64,000 nucleotides of DNA from Macrococcoides psychrotolerans (lineage in GTDB: Bacteria; Bacillota; Bacilli; Staphylococcales; Staphylococcaceae), in the NCBI RefSeq assembly GCF_038095555.1, contig NZ_CP124591.1:248001-312000 (forward strand), given 5' to 3'. The notes beneath the pieces were generated by a model. The model was not told where the DNA came from. It saw only the letters and a list, made by a program, of their open reading frames with translations, and did no database searches. The number at the start of each line of letters is the position of its first letter. Positions within the stretch are counted from its first letter, which is position 1. Both the position numbers and the translations under genes were made by a program. Below are positions 50,661-58,486 of this stretch, piece by piece.

Positions 50661-51617
50661 ATGACGCTAACAATAATGTATCAGAACAAAGAACATTTAC
50701 TTAAAAAAGTAGAACATGACGAAGATATCCCACAGGATGCATCTTTTATATGGTATGACTTTGAAGGTGCGAATGAAGAAGAACGCCTGATATTTGAAAA
50801 GCATTTTGAATTGAATGAGCTGACGATTGAAGAAGTAATCAATAAAAAATCACGACCAAAATATAAGAAGTTTCCAACATATGAATATCTCGTATTCCAG
50901 AAAATAGAAAAGTCAACGTTTGAAGCAGAGACAATCAATATCCTCATGAAAGATAATGTTCTTATTACATATCACGACGAAGATAATGAGCCGTTAGATG
51001 AATTGGATGCAGTTGCACAGGAGCTAGAAGAGAATGCACCAGACACTTTAACGCCACATACGGCAACGCTGATGTTGCTTGATAAGATTGTAGACTTTTA
51101 TACAGAGATTGTTGAAGAGATAGAGACGAAAGTGCTTGAATTTGAAAAAGGACATGCGAATGATCGCATGAAGAACTATATTATGAATGATATATTTGAG
51201 CTACGCTCGGAAATGATAAAGACAAAGGGCATTATTGTTCCGATGAGCGAACTCATAGATGAGATAGAAACTGATGATACGTTGATTCAGACGAAACATG
51301 ATCATTATTACATCCACCATATTAGAGATCATGTGATTAAGCAGCAGAATATGATAAAGAATGCACATGAACTGACCGATGAAATCAGAAGTAACTATGA
51401 GTCATTTAATAACTATCGGATGAATCGTGTGATGCAAATTCTTACCTTGGTTTCTACAGTATTTCTACCACTTACTCTGATCGCAGGGATATATGGTATG
51501 AACTTCGAATATATGCCGGAGTTAAAGTGGCATTATGGGTATTTCACTGTGTTATTCATCATGTTTTCCATCATGATTGGGTGCATGATTTATTTTAAGA
51601 AGAAAAAATGGTATTAA
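50661..51617 (+). CDS. corA: CorA-family magnesium/divalent cation transporter
   Basis: 318 residues: a large acidic N-terminal cytoplasmic domain with a long stalk helix, then two C-terminal membrane helices with the selectivity motif GMNFEYMP (about residue 280) and a basic cytoplasmic tail (YFKKKKWY). The pentameric channel takes up Mg2+; related CorA members carry Co2+ or Ni2+. Start follows GGGGGAGAG. A strong bidirectional terminator separates it from the cold-shock gene. Confidence 0.93.
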   Translation: MTLTIMYQNKEHLLKKVEHDEDIPQDASFIWYDFEGANEEERLIFEKHFELNELTIEEVINKKSRPKYKKFPTYEYLVFQKIEKSTFEAETINILMKDNVLITYHDEDNEPLDELDAVAQELEENAPDTLTPHTATLMLLDKIVDFYTEIVEEIETKVLEFEKGHANDRMKNYIMNDIFELRSEMIKTKGIIVPMSELIDEIETDDTLIQTKHDHYYIHHIRDHVIKQQNMIKNAHELTDEIRSNYESFNNYRMNRVMQILTLVSTVFLPLTLIAGIYGMNFEYMPELKWHYGYFTVLFIMFSIMIGCMIYFKKKKWY

Positions 51618-51618
51618 A

Positions 51619-51655
51619 AAAACAAGCACTCACAATTGTGAGTGCTTGTTTCCAA
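51619..51655. terminator. bidirectional terminator between corA and the first cold-shock gene
   Basis: AACAAGCACTCACAA / TTGTGAGTGCTTGTT: an uninterrupted 30-base palindrome with little or no loop, T/A flanked. Confidence 0.9.
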
Positions 51656-51664
51656 CATTAAATA

Positions 51665-51865
51665 TTATAATTTAACGATGTTAGCAGCTTGAGGTCCACG
51701 TTGACCTTCTTCGATATTGAATTCAACTGCTTGACCTTCTTCTAAAGATTTGTAACCTTCACCTTCGATAGCGCTGAAGTGAGCGAATACGTCGTCTCCG
51801 CCTTCAACTTCGATGAATCCAAAACCTTTTTCTGCGTTAAACCATTTAACTGTACCTTGTGTCAT
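51665..51865 (-). CDS. CspA-family cold-shock protein 1
   Basis: 66 residues, a five-stranded OB fold. RNP1 KGFGFIEV and RNP2 DVFAHFS are intact, and the N-terminal TQGTVKWFNAEKG is canonical. These proteins bind single-stranded RNA/DNA and melt structure at low temperature or under stress. The ATG at 51865 follows GGAGGTC. The paralogue 290 bases away differs at only two residues (GEGYKSLEE versus GDGYKTLEE). The long structured leader suggests post-transcriptional control. Confidence 0.97.
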   Translation of the reverse strand: MTQGTVKWFNAEKGFGFIEVEGGDDVFAHFSAIEGEGYKSLEEGQAVEFNIEEGQRGPQAANIVKL

Positions 51866-51910
51866 AATAATGACCTCCAAAAAATTATTAAATAATATCT
51901 AATGTTTTAC

Positions 51911-51980
51911 AAAGAAAACTTCACATATTACAAAAAGTTTCGACTAAACACGATTACTCTTTGTAATATGTGAAGTTCTT
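51911..51980 (-). promoter_or_regulatory. structured 5' leader hairpin of cold-shock gene 1
   Basis: A 16-bp perfect stem, CTTCACATATTACAAA against TTTGTAATATGTGAAG (51919-51934 with 51960-51975), extended by AAAGAA/TTCTTT. The same arms occur in the leader of the second cold-shock gene with a different loop. A candidate cold-responsive RNA element. Confidence 0.75.
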
Positions 51981-52013
51981 TGTTTCTTGCATATGTTCGA
52001 TATATTTGTACTA

Positions 52014-52042
52014 AGTATATAACGGATATTCTATGTTGTCAA
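52014..52042 (-). promoter_or_regulatory. sigma-A promoter of cold-shock gene 1
   Basis: Minus strand TTGACA (52037-52042), 17-base spacer, TATACT (52014-52019). It implies a leader of about 140 nt before the start codon. Confidence 0.85.
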
Positions 52043-52115
52043 TTAAAGATTACTTTTAAATATTGAATAGAAGCGATAAAGGGCTTACGTATCATGTTTA
52101 GATACATAAAATAAA

Positions 52116-52145
52116 AAAACGAGTACTCTTATGAGTACTCGTTTC
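52116..52145 (-). terminator. terminator of cold-shock gene 2
   Basis: AAACGAGTACTC / GAGTACTCGTTT, 12-bp stem with a short loop, A/T flanked. Confidence 0.88.
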
Positions 52146-52157
52146 CAACATTAAATA

Positions 52158-52358
52158 TTATAATTTAACGATGTTAGCAGCTTGAGGTCCACGTTGACCT
52201 TCTTCGATATTGAATTCAACTGCTTGACCTTCTTCTAAAGTTTTGTAACCGTCTCCTTCGATAGCACTGAAGTGAGCGAATACGTCGTCTCCACCTTCAA
52301 CTTCGATGAATCCAAAACCTTTTTCTGCGTTAAACCATTTAACTGTACCTTGTGTCAT
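52158..52358 (-). CDS. CspA-family cold-shock protein 2
   Basis: 66 residues, almost identical to cold-shock protein 1 (two substitutions), with intact RNP1 and RNP2 motifs. Coding region, ribosome binding site (GGAGGTC) and the leader are duplicated together, so this is a recent tandem duplication of the complete transcription unit. It has its own promoter and terminator. Confidence 0.97.
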   Translation of the reverse strand: MTQGTVKWFNAEKGFGFIEVEGGDDVFAHFSAIEGDGYKTLEEGQAVEFNIEEGQRGPQAANIVKL

Positions 52359-52412
52359 AATAATGACCTCCAAAAAATTATTAAATAATATCTAATGTTT
52401 TAAGAAAAAACA

Positions 52413-52467
52413 CTTCACATATTACAAAAATAGTCGGCTTACATGATTACTTAGGTAATATGTGAAG
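52413..52467 (-). promoter_or_regulatory. structured 5' leader hairpin of cold-shock gene 2
   Basis: 13-bp perfect stem CTTCACATATTAC / GTAATATGTGAAG (52413-52425 with 52455-52467). Stem conserved with copy 1; loop diverged. Confidence 0.75.
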
Positions 52468-52506
52468 ATCCTTTGTTTCTTGCATATGTACGATATATTT
52501 GTACTA

Positions 52507-52535
52507 AGTATATAACGTATATCTAGATTTGTCTA
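52507..52535 (-). promoter_or_regulatory. promoter of cold-shock gene 2
   Basis: Minus strand TAGACA (52530-52535), 17 bases, TATACT (52507-52512). The -10 region is identical to that of gene 1; the -35 is weaker. The remaining 120 bases up to the DMT gene show nothing recognisable. Confidence 0.75.
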
Positions 52536-52656
52536 CAAAAAGTAGTCATAAAAATCCAAAATGAGTAAATTTATATTATAAAATTCATATAAAATGGATG
52601 CCCATTACAGTAGGTATAAGCTTTCGTGAAATTTTCATTCATCAAAAATAATTTTT

Positions 52657-53604
52657 CTAATTCATACGAATTAATACGATAGCTAAGAAGATAAAGGCTA
52701 ATCCTAGATATTGGACCCCCGTTACTTTCTTCTGTTTAGCACCGATCCATCCAAATGAATCAAGCAGGATGCTACAAATGATTTGTCCGGATAAACAAAT
52801 AATTACAACGAGGCCTGTGCCCATGATTGGGACTAGATATGACATACCGAATACGAAGAAAGAGCCGAGTATTCCACCTATCCAGATCCATTTCGGTTTA
52901 TATTTGCCGATAGCAAAGCGAATCTGAGTGATTTCCTTTCTTATAATAGTTACGATGATGAATAAAAATATGGTACCAACTAAAAATGAAACGAATGCTG
53001 CATGTACGGGTGATGCTAATATACTGCCGAGTTTTCCATTAATTGCAGATTGAGTGGCCATGAGCATGCCGCCTGCAATCCCGGTAATCTGAAATGGCAA
53101 CTTTGATTTAGTATCTTCTTCGAAATCCATATAGGCCTGTTGTTTGCGTTTTCTTAACCATTCGGGTAGTGCGATAACCATTACAACACCAGCGACTAAG
53201 ATTAAAAGTCCAGCACACCTTAGCAATGTCAAGTGGTGCATCGATGCCTGGAATAGCCCGAAGTGATCAATCATGATACTCATTATAATTTGGCCCATAA
53301 TCGGTAATACGACAGTCTGCACGCCCCCAAGCACAGGAAACAGTAGAATATTTGCAGTAAGGCCAATTAACCCTAATAATCCCCCAAGCCATATCCATCC
53401 GGGTTCCTCTATGAATATTGAAGGATGAATAAGTACAGTATGTTTAGTAAATAAAGTGATAAAGAATAAAAATATTGTACCCACACTAAAAGATACAAAC
53501 GATGCAACAAACGGTGACAGCACATAGCTTCTTAATCGTGAATTAACAGCTGTCTGAATCGGTACGACGATACCTGCGGCAAGCGCAAATAGAAAATAAA
53601 ACAT
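52657..53604 (-). CDS. tandem DUF606 (DMT superfamily) membrane protein
   Basis: 316 residues with about ten helices, formed by two DUF606/YdcZ repeats. Each contains a matching A-x-N-x-x-L…S-F-V-x-G-T-I-F-L-F pattern (FVASFVSFSVGTIFLFF and HAAFVSFLVGTIFLFII), with a Lys/Arg-rich hinge near residues 160-180. Single-repeat DUF606 proteins are usually encoded as pairs; here they are fused. Transport direction and substrate unknown. The ATG at 53604 follows AAAGGAGAG; a longer in-frame form is not supported. Confidence 0.82.
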   Translation of the reverse strand: MFYFLFALAAGIVVPIQTAVNSRLRSYVLSPFVASFVSFSVGTIFLFFITLFTKHTVLIHPSIFIEEPGWIWLGGLLGLIGLTANILLFPVLGGVQTVVLPIMGQIIMSIMIDHFGLFQASMHHLTLLRCAGLLILVAGVVMVIALPEWLRKRKQQAYMDFEEDTKSKLPFQITGIAGGMLMATQSAINGKLGSILASPVHAAFVSFLVGTIFLFIIVTIIRKEITQIRFAIGKYKPKWIWIGGILGSFFVFGMSYLVPIMGTGLVVIICLSGQIICSILLDSFGWIGAKQKKVTGVQYLGLAFIFLAIVLIRMN

Positions 53605-53730
53605 ATTAGTCTCTCCTTTTATATATATAGTACTTAAAAACAACGATAAACGCCATATCTGAAAAAACGAGAGCGTAGGTACAGTTCTTGAAAGAATCTT
53701 TTTTTACTTTTCTGAAAATATTTCAATACC

Positions 53731-53759
53731 TTGATTTCAAGTATTGACGGGTTTATAAT
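53731..53759 (+). promoter_or_regulatory. promoter of cidA-lrgB
   Basis: TTGATT (53731-53736), 17 bases, TATAAT (53754-53759), giving a leader of about 105 nt that contains a long hairpin. Confidence 0.75.
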
Positions 53760-53804
53760 AAAATATAAATTCATTTATTATAAAAAAATATAAAATATTA
53801 TTTT

Positions 53805-53851
53805 ATTTACAATTTGTTCATCATTTAATGAATGCTGAACAAATTGTAAAT
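53805..53851. promoter_or_regulatory. 16-bp perfect inverted repeat in the cidA leader
   Basis: ATTTACAATTTGTTCA (53805-53820) and its exact reverse complement (53836-53851) flank a 15-base loop. It starts about 40 bases after the predicted transcription start and ends 7 bases before the GGAGG site. It could be a dyad operator or an mRNA hairpin close to the ribosome binding site; it lacks a T-run, so it is not a classical terminator. Confidence 0.8.
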
Positions 53852-53869
53852 AATGATGGAGGTTAGAAA

Positions 53870-54268
53870 TTGGAAAAGCTATATCATTATTTATACTGGA
53901 CATTGCGTGTTGTGCTGCAGGTAAGTTTGCTCACTTTGTTTTATCTGGCGGGAGAATTTGTTAACGCACATACATTAATCACAATTCCAGGCAGTCTGAT
54001 CGGATTGATTCTTTTATTTATTGCCTTGGAAATAAAGGTTGTTCGTCCGGAATGGCTCGGTTTAGGTGTCAATGCACTGCTTAAGATTATGCCGATATTG
54101 TTTGTACCAACATTAGTAGCGCTTATGAACTATGGTCCACTTTTTATGAAGAGTGGTTTATTTCTAATGTTTGATCTGGTACTTTCTTCGCTTATTATCT
54201 TCTTTATGACAGGATGGTTTACACAAATGGCGGTTAACTATAAGAAGAAAAGAGGAGAATCTCTATGA
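53870..54268 (+). CDS. CidA/LrgA-family holin-like protein
   Basis: 132 residues with four membrane helices and the CidA/LrgA signature IPGSLIGLILLFIALE (residues 37-52) followed by PILFVPTLVALMNYGPLF. Family proteins modulate murein hydrolase activity, programmed lysis and pyruvate/metabolite transport together with LrgB/CidB partners. The start is TTG, 8 bases after GGAGG. It overlaps the next gene by 4 bases. Whether it is CidA or LrgA cannot be decided; no LytSR genes are in the window. Confidence 0.88.
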   Translation: MEKLYHYLYWTLRVVLQVSLLTLFYLAGEFVNAHTLITIPGSLIGLILLFIALEIKVVRPEWLGLGVNALLKIMPILFVPTLVALMNYGPLFMKSGLFLMFDLVLSSLIIFFMTGWFTQMAVNYKKKRGESL

Positions 54269-54936
54269 TAGAAACATTAAGTTTATTATTTCTTACTATA
54301 ATATTATTTACAGGAGCGGTTGCACTGAACAAACGTTATCCTAAAGTATGGACATTGCCTATCTTCACAGTAAGCGGGTTGATGATAATCATACTTATTG
54401 GTTTTCATATTCCTTATAAAGAGTATCAGCATGCGACTGCGATTTTCAATTTTCTATTAGGACCTGCAATTGTAGCTTTCGCATTGCCGCTCTATCAAAT
54501 GAGAAAAGTAGTAGTAAAATATCTCCACTTCATTGTAGCAGGCTTCACTATGGGGCTTATGGTGTCCCTTTTAGCAACGTATTTGCTCGCTATGGTATTG
54601 CCGCTAGATAAGACACTTGTGCATTCACTATGGGAGAAAAATGTGACATTGCCTGTTGCGATGAATATTGCATCTTCTACTAATGGTAGCGTAGCGTTAA
54701 CATCCATTGCTGTGATTATTAGCGGCTGCATTGGATTTAGTTTCGGGCATAAGGTGATGAAGTGGATGAAAATCGATCACTTTGTAGCACGTGGTGTCGC
54801 CATGGCCGCGGTTGCACATGTATTTGGTACAAACACATCAATGGCACTTAGCAAAGAAGAAGGTGGTATCGCACTTGTAACGATGATTGGGACCGCAATA
54901 CTTGCGAGTATTGTTATACCGATGTTAATTGTGTGA
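54265..54936 (+). CDS. LrgB/CidB-family membrane protein
   Basis: 223 residues, several membrane helices, with the LrgB motifs FLLGPAIVAFALPLY, VTLPVAMNIASS and AHVFGTNTSMALSKEEGG. It is the obligate partner of the CidA/LrgA-type protein and is translationally coupled to it (ATGA overlap). In Bacillus the related PftAB proteins take up pyruvate, which would suit the neighbouring 2-oxoacid/acetoin operon, but this is only suggestive. Confidence 0.9.
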   Translation: MIETLSLLFLTIILFTGAVALNKRYPKVWTLPIFTVSGLMIIILIGFHIPYKEYQHATAIFNFLLGPAIVAFALPLYQMRKVVVKYLHFIVAGFTMGLMVSLLATYLLAMVLPLDKTLVHSLWEKNVTLPVAMNIASSTNGSVALTSIAVIISGCIGFSFGHKVMKWMKIDHFVARGVAMAAVAHVFGTNTSMALSKEEGGIALVTMIGTAILASIVIPMLIV

Positions 54937-54978
54937 GTAATATCACGAAATATAATGATATAAGATGGATTTCTCAAA

Positions 54979-55007
54979 GAACGCCGTTATAAGGCGTTCT
55001 TTTTTAT
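54979..55007 (+). terminator. terminator after lrgB-like gene
   Basis: AGAACGCC / GGCGTTCT stem with a 6-base loop and six T. Confidence 0.88.
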
Positions 55008-55042
55008 TCACAAAAATTTAACTAAATATTCTGAACAATTAA

Positions 55043-55071
55043 TTGAAAACGCTTACTTTTAGGTGTAGAAT
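55043..55071 (+). promoter_or_regulatory. promoter of the aco-like operon with overlapping cre site
   Basis: TTGAAA (55043-55048), 17 bases, TAGAAT (55066-55071). The -35 is part of TTGAAAACGCTTACTT (55043-55058), which fits the CcpA cre consensus except near its end, so glucose repression is expected. Confidence 0.78.
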
Positions 55072-55112
55072 TGAACTGTATAAAATAATGTATCGGAAAG
55101 AGGGTGTTAAGG

Positions 55113-56471
55113 TTGAAGGAAAAATACGATGTTGCAGTAATCGGTGGTGGCCCTGGTGGATATGTCGCAGCGATTCGTTTAGCTCAGTACGGTAAGGAAG
55201 TTGTGCTCTTTGAAGCAAACAATCTCGGTGGTACATGCTTGAACGTTGGCTGTATACCATCAAAATCATTACTTAGATCTGCTGAAATCGTCGAAACTAT
55301 AAAGCATTCGGAAGAATTTGGCGTAATGAGTAAGGGATTTAATATTGATTACAAAGTAATTAAGTCACGTAAAGATGAAATCGTTAATCAACTTGTTACC
55401 GGTGTAGGTTACTTACTCAAGAAAAATAATATTACAATAAAAAATGAGTATGTTGAATCTATTGAGCAGTCAGAAGTTTTAACGAAAGAAAATCGTTATG
55501 ATGTATCGCAAATTATTTTAGCAACAGGTTCAAAACCATTTGTTCCTAAAATAGCAGGTATTGATGAAATAGAGTTTGATACGACAGATACAATATTCCA
55601 ATGGACTGAACTACCGGACAAGATGGTTATCATTGGTGGTGGTGTCATTGGTGTTGAAATGGCACAAGCTTTTGCATCATTTGATGTTGAAGTTACAGTG
55701 GTTGAAGTGGCTGAAGAAATTTTGTTAACGGAAGATAAAGCGGCGCGTGATCTTGTGAGAAATCACTTAAAAGACCAAGGCGTCCATATCATTGAGCATG
55801 CTTCGATTAAAAAAATCGAAAAAGGAATGCTTAAACTTCAAGATAAGACGATACCTTTTGACAAAGTATTAATTGCAACAGGTAGAAAGAATAATTTAGA
55901 ACTCGCAAAGAAATTAAACGTAGCTTTAAGTGAAAATCAAAAGTTTGTTGAAGTTAATGAAAACATGCAAACAAGTATAAAACATATATATGCAATTGGA
56001 GATATCGTACCAGGATTGCAGTTAGCACATGTAGCTAGCCATGAAGGTACCATTGCAGCAGCCCATATCTGTAAAGAACCATTTAAATCTGGTGATAGTA
56101 ACGCAGTACCGCGATGTGTCTATACGACACCAGAAATAGCTTCATTTGGTATGGATTTAGAAACAGCACTTAACCAAGGCTTTGATGCACATGTTTATCA
56201 ATATGATCTCTCAGGAAATGGTAAAGCAATGGCTTATGGCGATACGCAGGGCTTTGTAAAGATTATCAGTGAGCAAAAGTATGGAGAAATTCTAGGAGCT
56301 GTCATCTGTGGTCCGCATGCGACCGAATTAATCAGTACCATACTCGCAGTGAAAGAATCAGAAGGTACGGTATTTGAAATGAAAGATCAAATATTTGCAC
56401 ATCCAACAGTTTCAGAATCTATTGGAGAAGCGAGTCTAGATTATTTTGATTTAGCAATTCATAAACCTTAA
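55113..56471 (+). CDS. acoL: dihydrolipoyl dehydrogenase (E3) of the aco-like operon
   Basis: 452 residues: FAD motif VIGGGPGGYVAA, redox disulfide GGTCLNVGCIPSK (C42/C47), NAD-binding IIGGGVIGVEMAQ, second FAD motif YAIGDIVPG and the active-site His-Glu region FAHPTVSESIGEASL. It reoxidises dihydrolipoamide of the E2 encoded three genes downstream. TTG at 55113 is 8 bases from AAAGAGGG; an in-frame GTG at 55104 is within that site. First gene of the operon E3-E1alpha-E1beta-E2, an order unlike the usual pdhABCD. Confidence 0.9.
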   Translation: MKEKYDVAVIGGGPGGYVAAIRLAQYGKEVVLFEANNLGGTCLNVGCIPSKSLLRSAEIVETIKHSEEFGVMSKGFNIDYKVIKSRKDEIVNQLVTGVGYLLKKNNITIKNEYVESIEQSEVLTKENRYDVSQIILATGSKPFVPKIAGIDEIEFDTTDTIFQWTELPDKMVIIGGGVIGVEMAQAFASFDVEVTVVEVAEEILLTEDKAARDLVRNHLKDQGVHIIEHASIKKIEKGMLKLQDKTIPFDKVLIATGRKNNLELAKKLNVALSENQKFVEVNENMQTSIKHIYAIGDIVPGLQLAHVASHEGTIAAAHICKEPFKSGDSNAVPRCVYTTPEIASFGMDLETALNQGFDAHVYQYDLSGNGKAMAYGDTQGFVKIISEQKYGEILGAVICGPHATELISTILAVKESEGTVFEMKDQIFAHPTVSESIGEASLDYFDLAIHKP

Positions 56472-56487
56472 GTAGGAGGAGTTAATT

Positions 56488-57438
56488 ATGGAAAAAGAAA
56501 AAGCATTATGGGTTTATCGTAAAATGAATGAAATCCGTGAATTTGAGGATGAAGTGCATAGAATATTCTTAACAGGGGAAATCCCTGGATTTGTTCACTT
56601 GTATGCCGGTGAAGAAGCAGTAGCAGTAGGCGCTTGTGCAGAATTAACGGATGATGACTACATCACGAGTACACACAGAGGACATGGTCATGCGATTGCA
56701 AAAGACTGTGATATTCTCGGAATGATGGCGGAAATATTTGGACGCAAAGATGGCCTGAACAAAGGGAAAGGGGGGTCTATGCATATTGCTGAAGTTGAAA
56801 AAGGAATACTTGGTGCAAATGGTATTGTAGGTGCAGGATTCCCATTAGCAAATGGTGCAGCATTATCGATAAAAACGTTAAAGCAAGATGCTGTTGCAGT
56901 ATGTTTCTTTGGAGATGGTGCATCTAACGAAGGTACTTTCCATGAAGGGCTTAACTTCGCATCGATTTTAAACTTACCTGTTATCTTTATCTGTGAAAAT
57001 AATGGATTTGGCGAAGCAACCCCTCATAGTTATGCTTCTGCTTCAGAAACAATTGCGGAAAGAGCGTCAGCATATAATATGCCGGGTCATCTAGTGGATG
57101 GTAAAGATGTAACTGCTGTCAATGAAAAAATGATAGAAGCGGTGAAAAGAGCAAAAGCAGGTGAAGGCCCAACATTGATTGAATGTAAAACATATAGAAA
57201 TTATGGACATTTTGAAGGAGATAACCAAAGTTATAAATCGGATAAAGATGAATTACGTGAAGTAGATCCGATTACGATTTTTAAAGATAAGGCACTTGAA
57301 GCGCAGTGGTTTACTGAAGAGGAAGCCAAAAAAATTGAAGACGAAGCAAAAGCGTTAATAAAAGAAGCGGTTGAATTTGCAGAAAATAGTCCATTACCAG
57401 ATGAAGCATCTTTACTTGAAGATGTTTATGCAGATTAA
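56488..57438 (+). CDS. acoA: TPP-dependent dehydrogenase E1 alpha (acetoin dehydrogenase type)
   Basis: 316 residues. TPP motif GDGASNEGTFHEGLNFASILNLPVIF begins near residue 152 (GDG…NN pattern, with CENNGF following), plus GKGGSMH and THRGHGHAIA. The segment GEIPGFVHLYAGEEAVAVG is characteristic of AcoA and distinguishes it from PdhA and BkdA. It decarboxylates/cleaves the substrate and passes the acetyl/hydroxyethyl group to lipoate. GGAGGAG precedes the ATG; 16 bases from acoL. Confidence 0.88.
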   Translation: MEKEKALWVYRKMNEIREFEDEVHRIFLTGEIPGFVHLYAGEEAVAVGACAELTDDDYITSTHRGHGHAIAKDCDILGMMAEIFGRKDGLNKGKGGSMHIAEVEKGILGANGIVGAGFPLANGAALSIKTLKQDAVAVCFFGDGASNEGTFHEGLNFASILNLPVIFICENNGFGEATPHSYASASETIAERASAYNMPGHLVDGKDVTAVNEKMIEAVKRAKAGEGPTLIECKTYRNYGHFEGDNQSYKSDKDELREVDPITIFKDKALEAQWFTEEEAKKIEDEAKALIKEAVEFAENSPLPDEASLLEDVYAD

Positions 57439-57450
57439 GGAGGAATAATA

Positions 57451-58476
57451 ATGAGTAGAGAAATTACTTATATGGCTGCAGTAACTGAAGCTATTGATCA
57501 AGCGATGGAGAAAGATGATACAGTCATTCTGTTAGGTGAAGACGTTGCCGGTGGGAATACGATTGAACATCTTGAAGGCGATGAAGCTTGGGGAGGTGTA
57601 TTCGGTTTAACGAAAGGTATTGTCGGTAAGTATGGACGTGAGAGGGTTATTGATACACCAATTGCAGAACAGAACTATGTGGGTGCAGGAGTTGGTGCAG
57701 CAGCTACAGGGCTGAGACCGATTGTTGAACTGATGTTTAATGATTTTATCGGATATGCGTTAGATGCACTTCTGAACCAAGGGTCAAAGATGCGTTATAT
57801 GTTTGGTGGCAAAGCTAAGATTCCGATGACTTTGAGAACCGTTCATGGTGCAGGCGCTTCTGCTGCTGCTCAGCACAGTCAATCATTATACGGAATGTTT
57901 GGTGCGATACCTGGAATAAAAGTTGTGGTGCCATCAAATCCTTATGATGCGAAAGGCTTACTTTTAGCTGCAGTAGAAGATGATAACCTCGTCGTATTTT
58001 CTGAAGATAAAACTTTATATGGCATGAAAGGTGATGTGCCTGAAGAATATTATACAGTGGAAATTGGTAAAGCGAAGATTATTAGAGAAGGAGAAGACTT
58101 GTCGATTGTTGCAATCGGTAAGATGGTCCAAATTGCTCTAGAAGTTGCAGATGAACTGGAAGCTGCAGATATTTCAGTCGAAGTTATTGATTTAGTTACT
58201 GTTTCTCCATGGGATCAAGAAACAGTACTTAACTCCGTGAAGAAAACGAACCGCCTTATCGTGATTGATGAAGCAAATCCTCAGAGTAGTACAGGGCACA
58301 GTATTTCAGCTGTCGTCGGCGATAAAGCTTTTGATTATTTAGACGGACCTGTCAAAGTAATTACTGCACCTGCGACACCAGTGCCATTTGCATCAAATTT
58401 AGAGAAACTATATATTCCAAGTAAAGAACGTGTTCTAGAAGAAGCAGATGAAATAATTCAAGACTTAAGAAAGTGA
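57451..58476 (+). CDS. acoB: TPP-dependent dehydrogenase E1 beta (acetoin dehydrogenase type)
   Basis: 341 residues of the transketolase-pyrimidine domain family: LGEDVAGGNTIEH, DTPIAEQNYVGAGVGAA, and a C-terminal transketolase domain (LSIVAIGKMVQIALEVADEL, VIDLVTVSPWD). It forms the alpha2beta2 E1 with the preceding gene. A 12-base gap with AAGGAGG links them. Acetoin versus pyruvate specificity is judged mainly from the alpha subunit and operon order. Confidence 0.88.
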   Translation: MSREITYMAAVTEAIDQAMEKDDTVILLGEDVAGGNTIEHLEGDEAWGGVFGLTKGIVGKYGRERVIDTPIAEQNYVGAGVGAAATGLRPIVELMFNDFIGYALDALLNQGSKMRYMFGGKAKIPMTLRTVHGAGASAAAQHSQSLYGMFGAIPGIKVVVPSNPYDAKGLLLAAVEDDNLVVFSEDKTLYGMKGDVPEEYYTVEIGKAKIIREGEDLSIVAIGKMVQIALEVADELEAADISVEVIDLVTVSPWDQETVLNSVKKTNRLIVIDEANPQSSTGHSISAVVGDKAFDYLDGPVKVITAPATPVPFASNLEKLYIPSKERVLEEADEIIQDLRK

Positions 58477-58486
58477 GGTGTGATTC

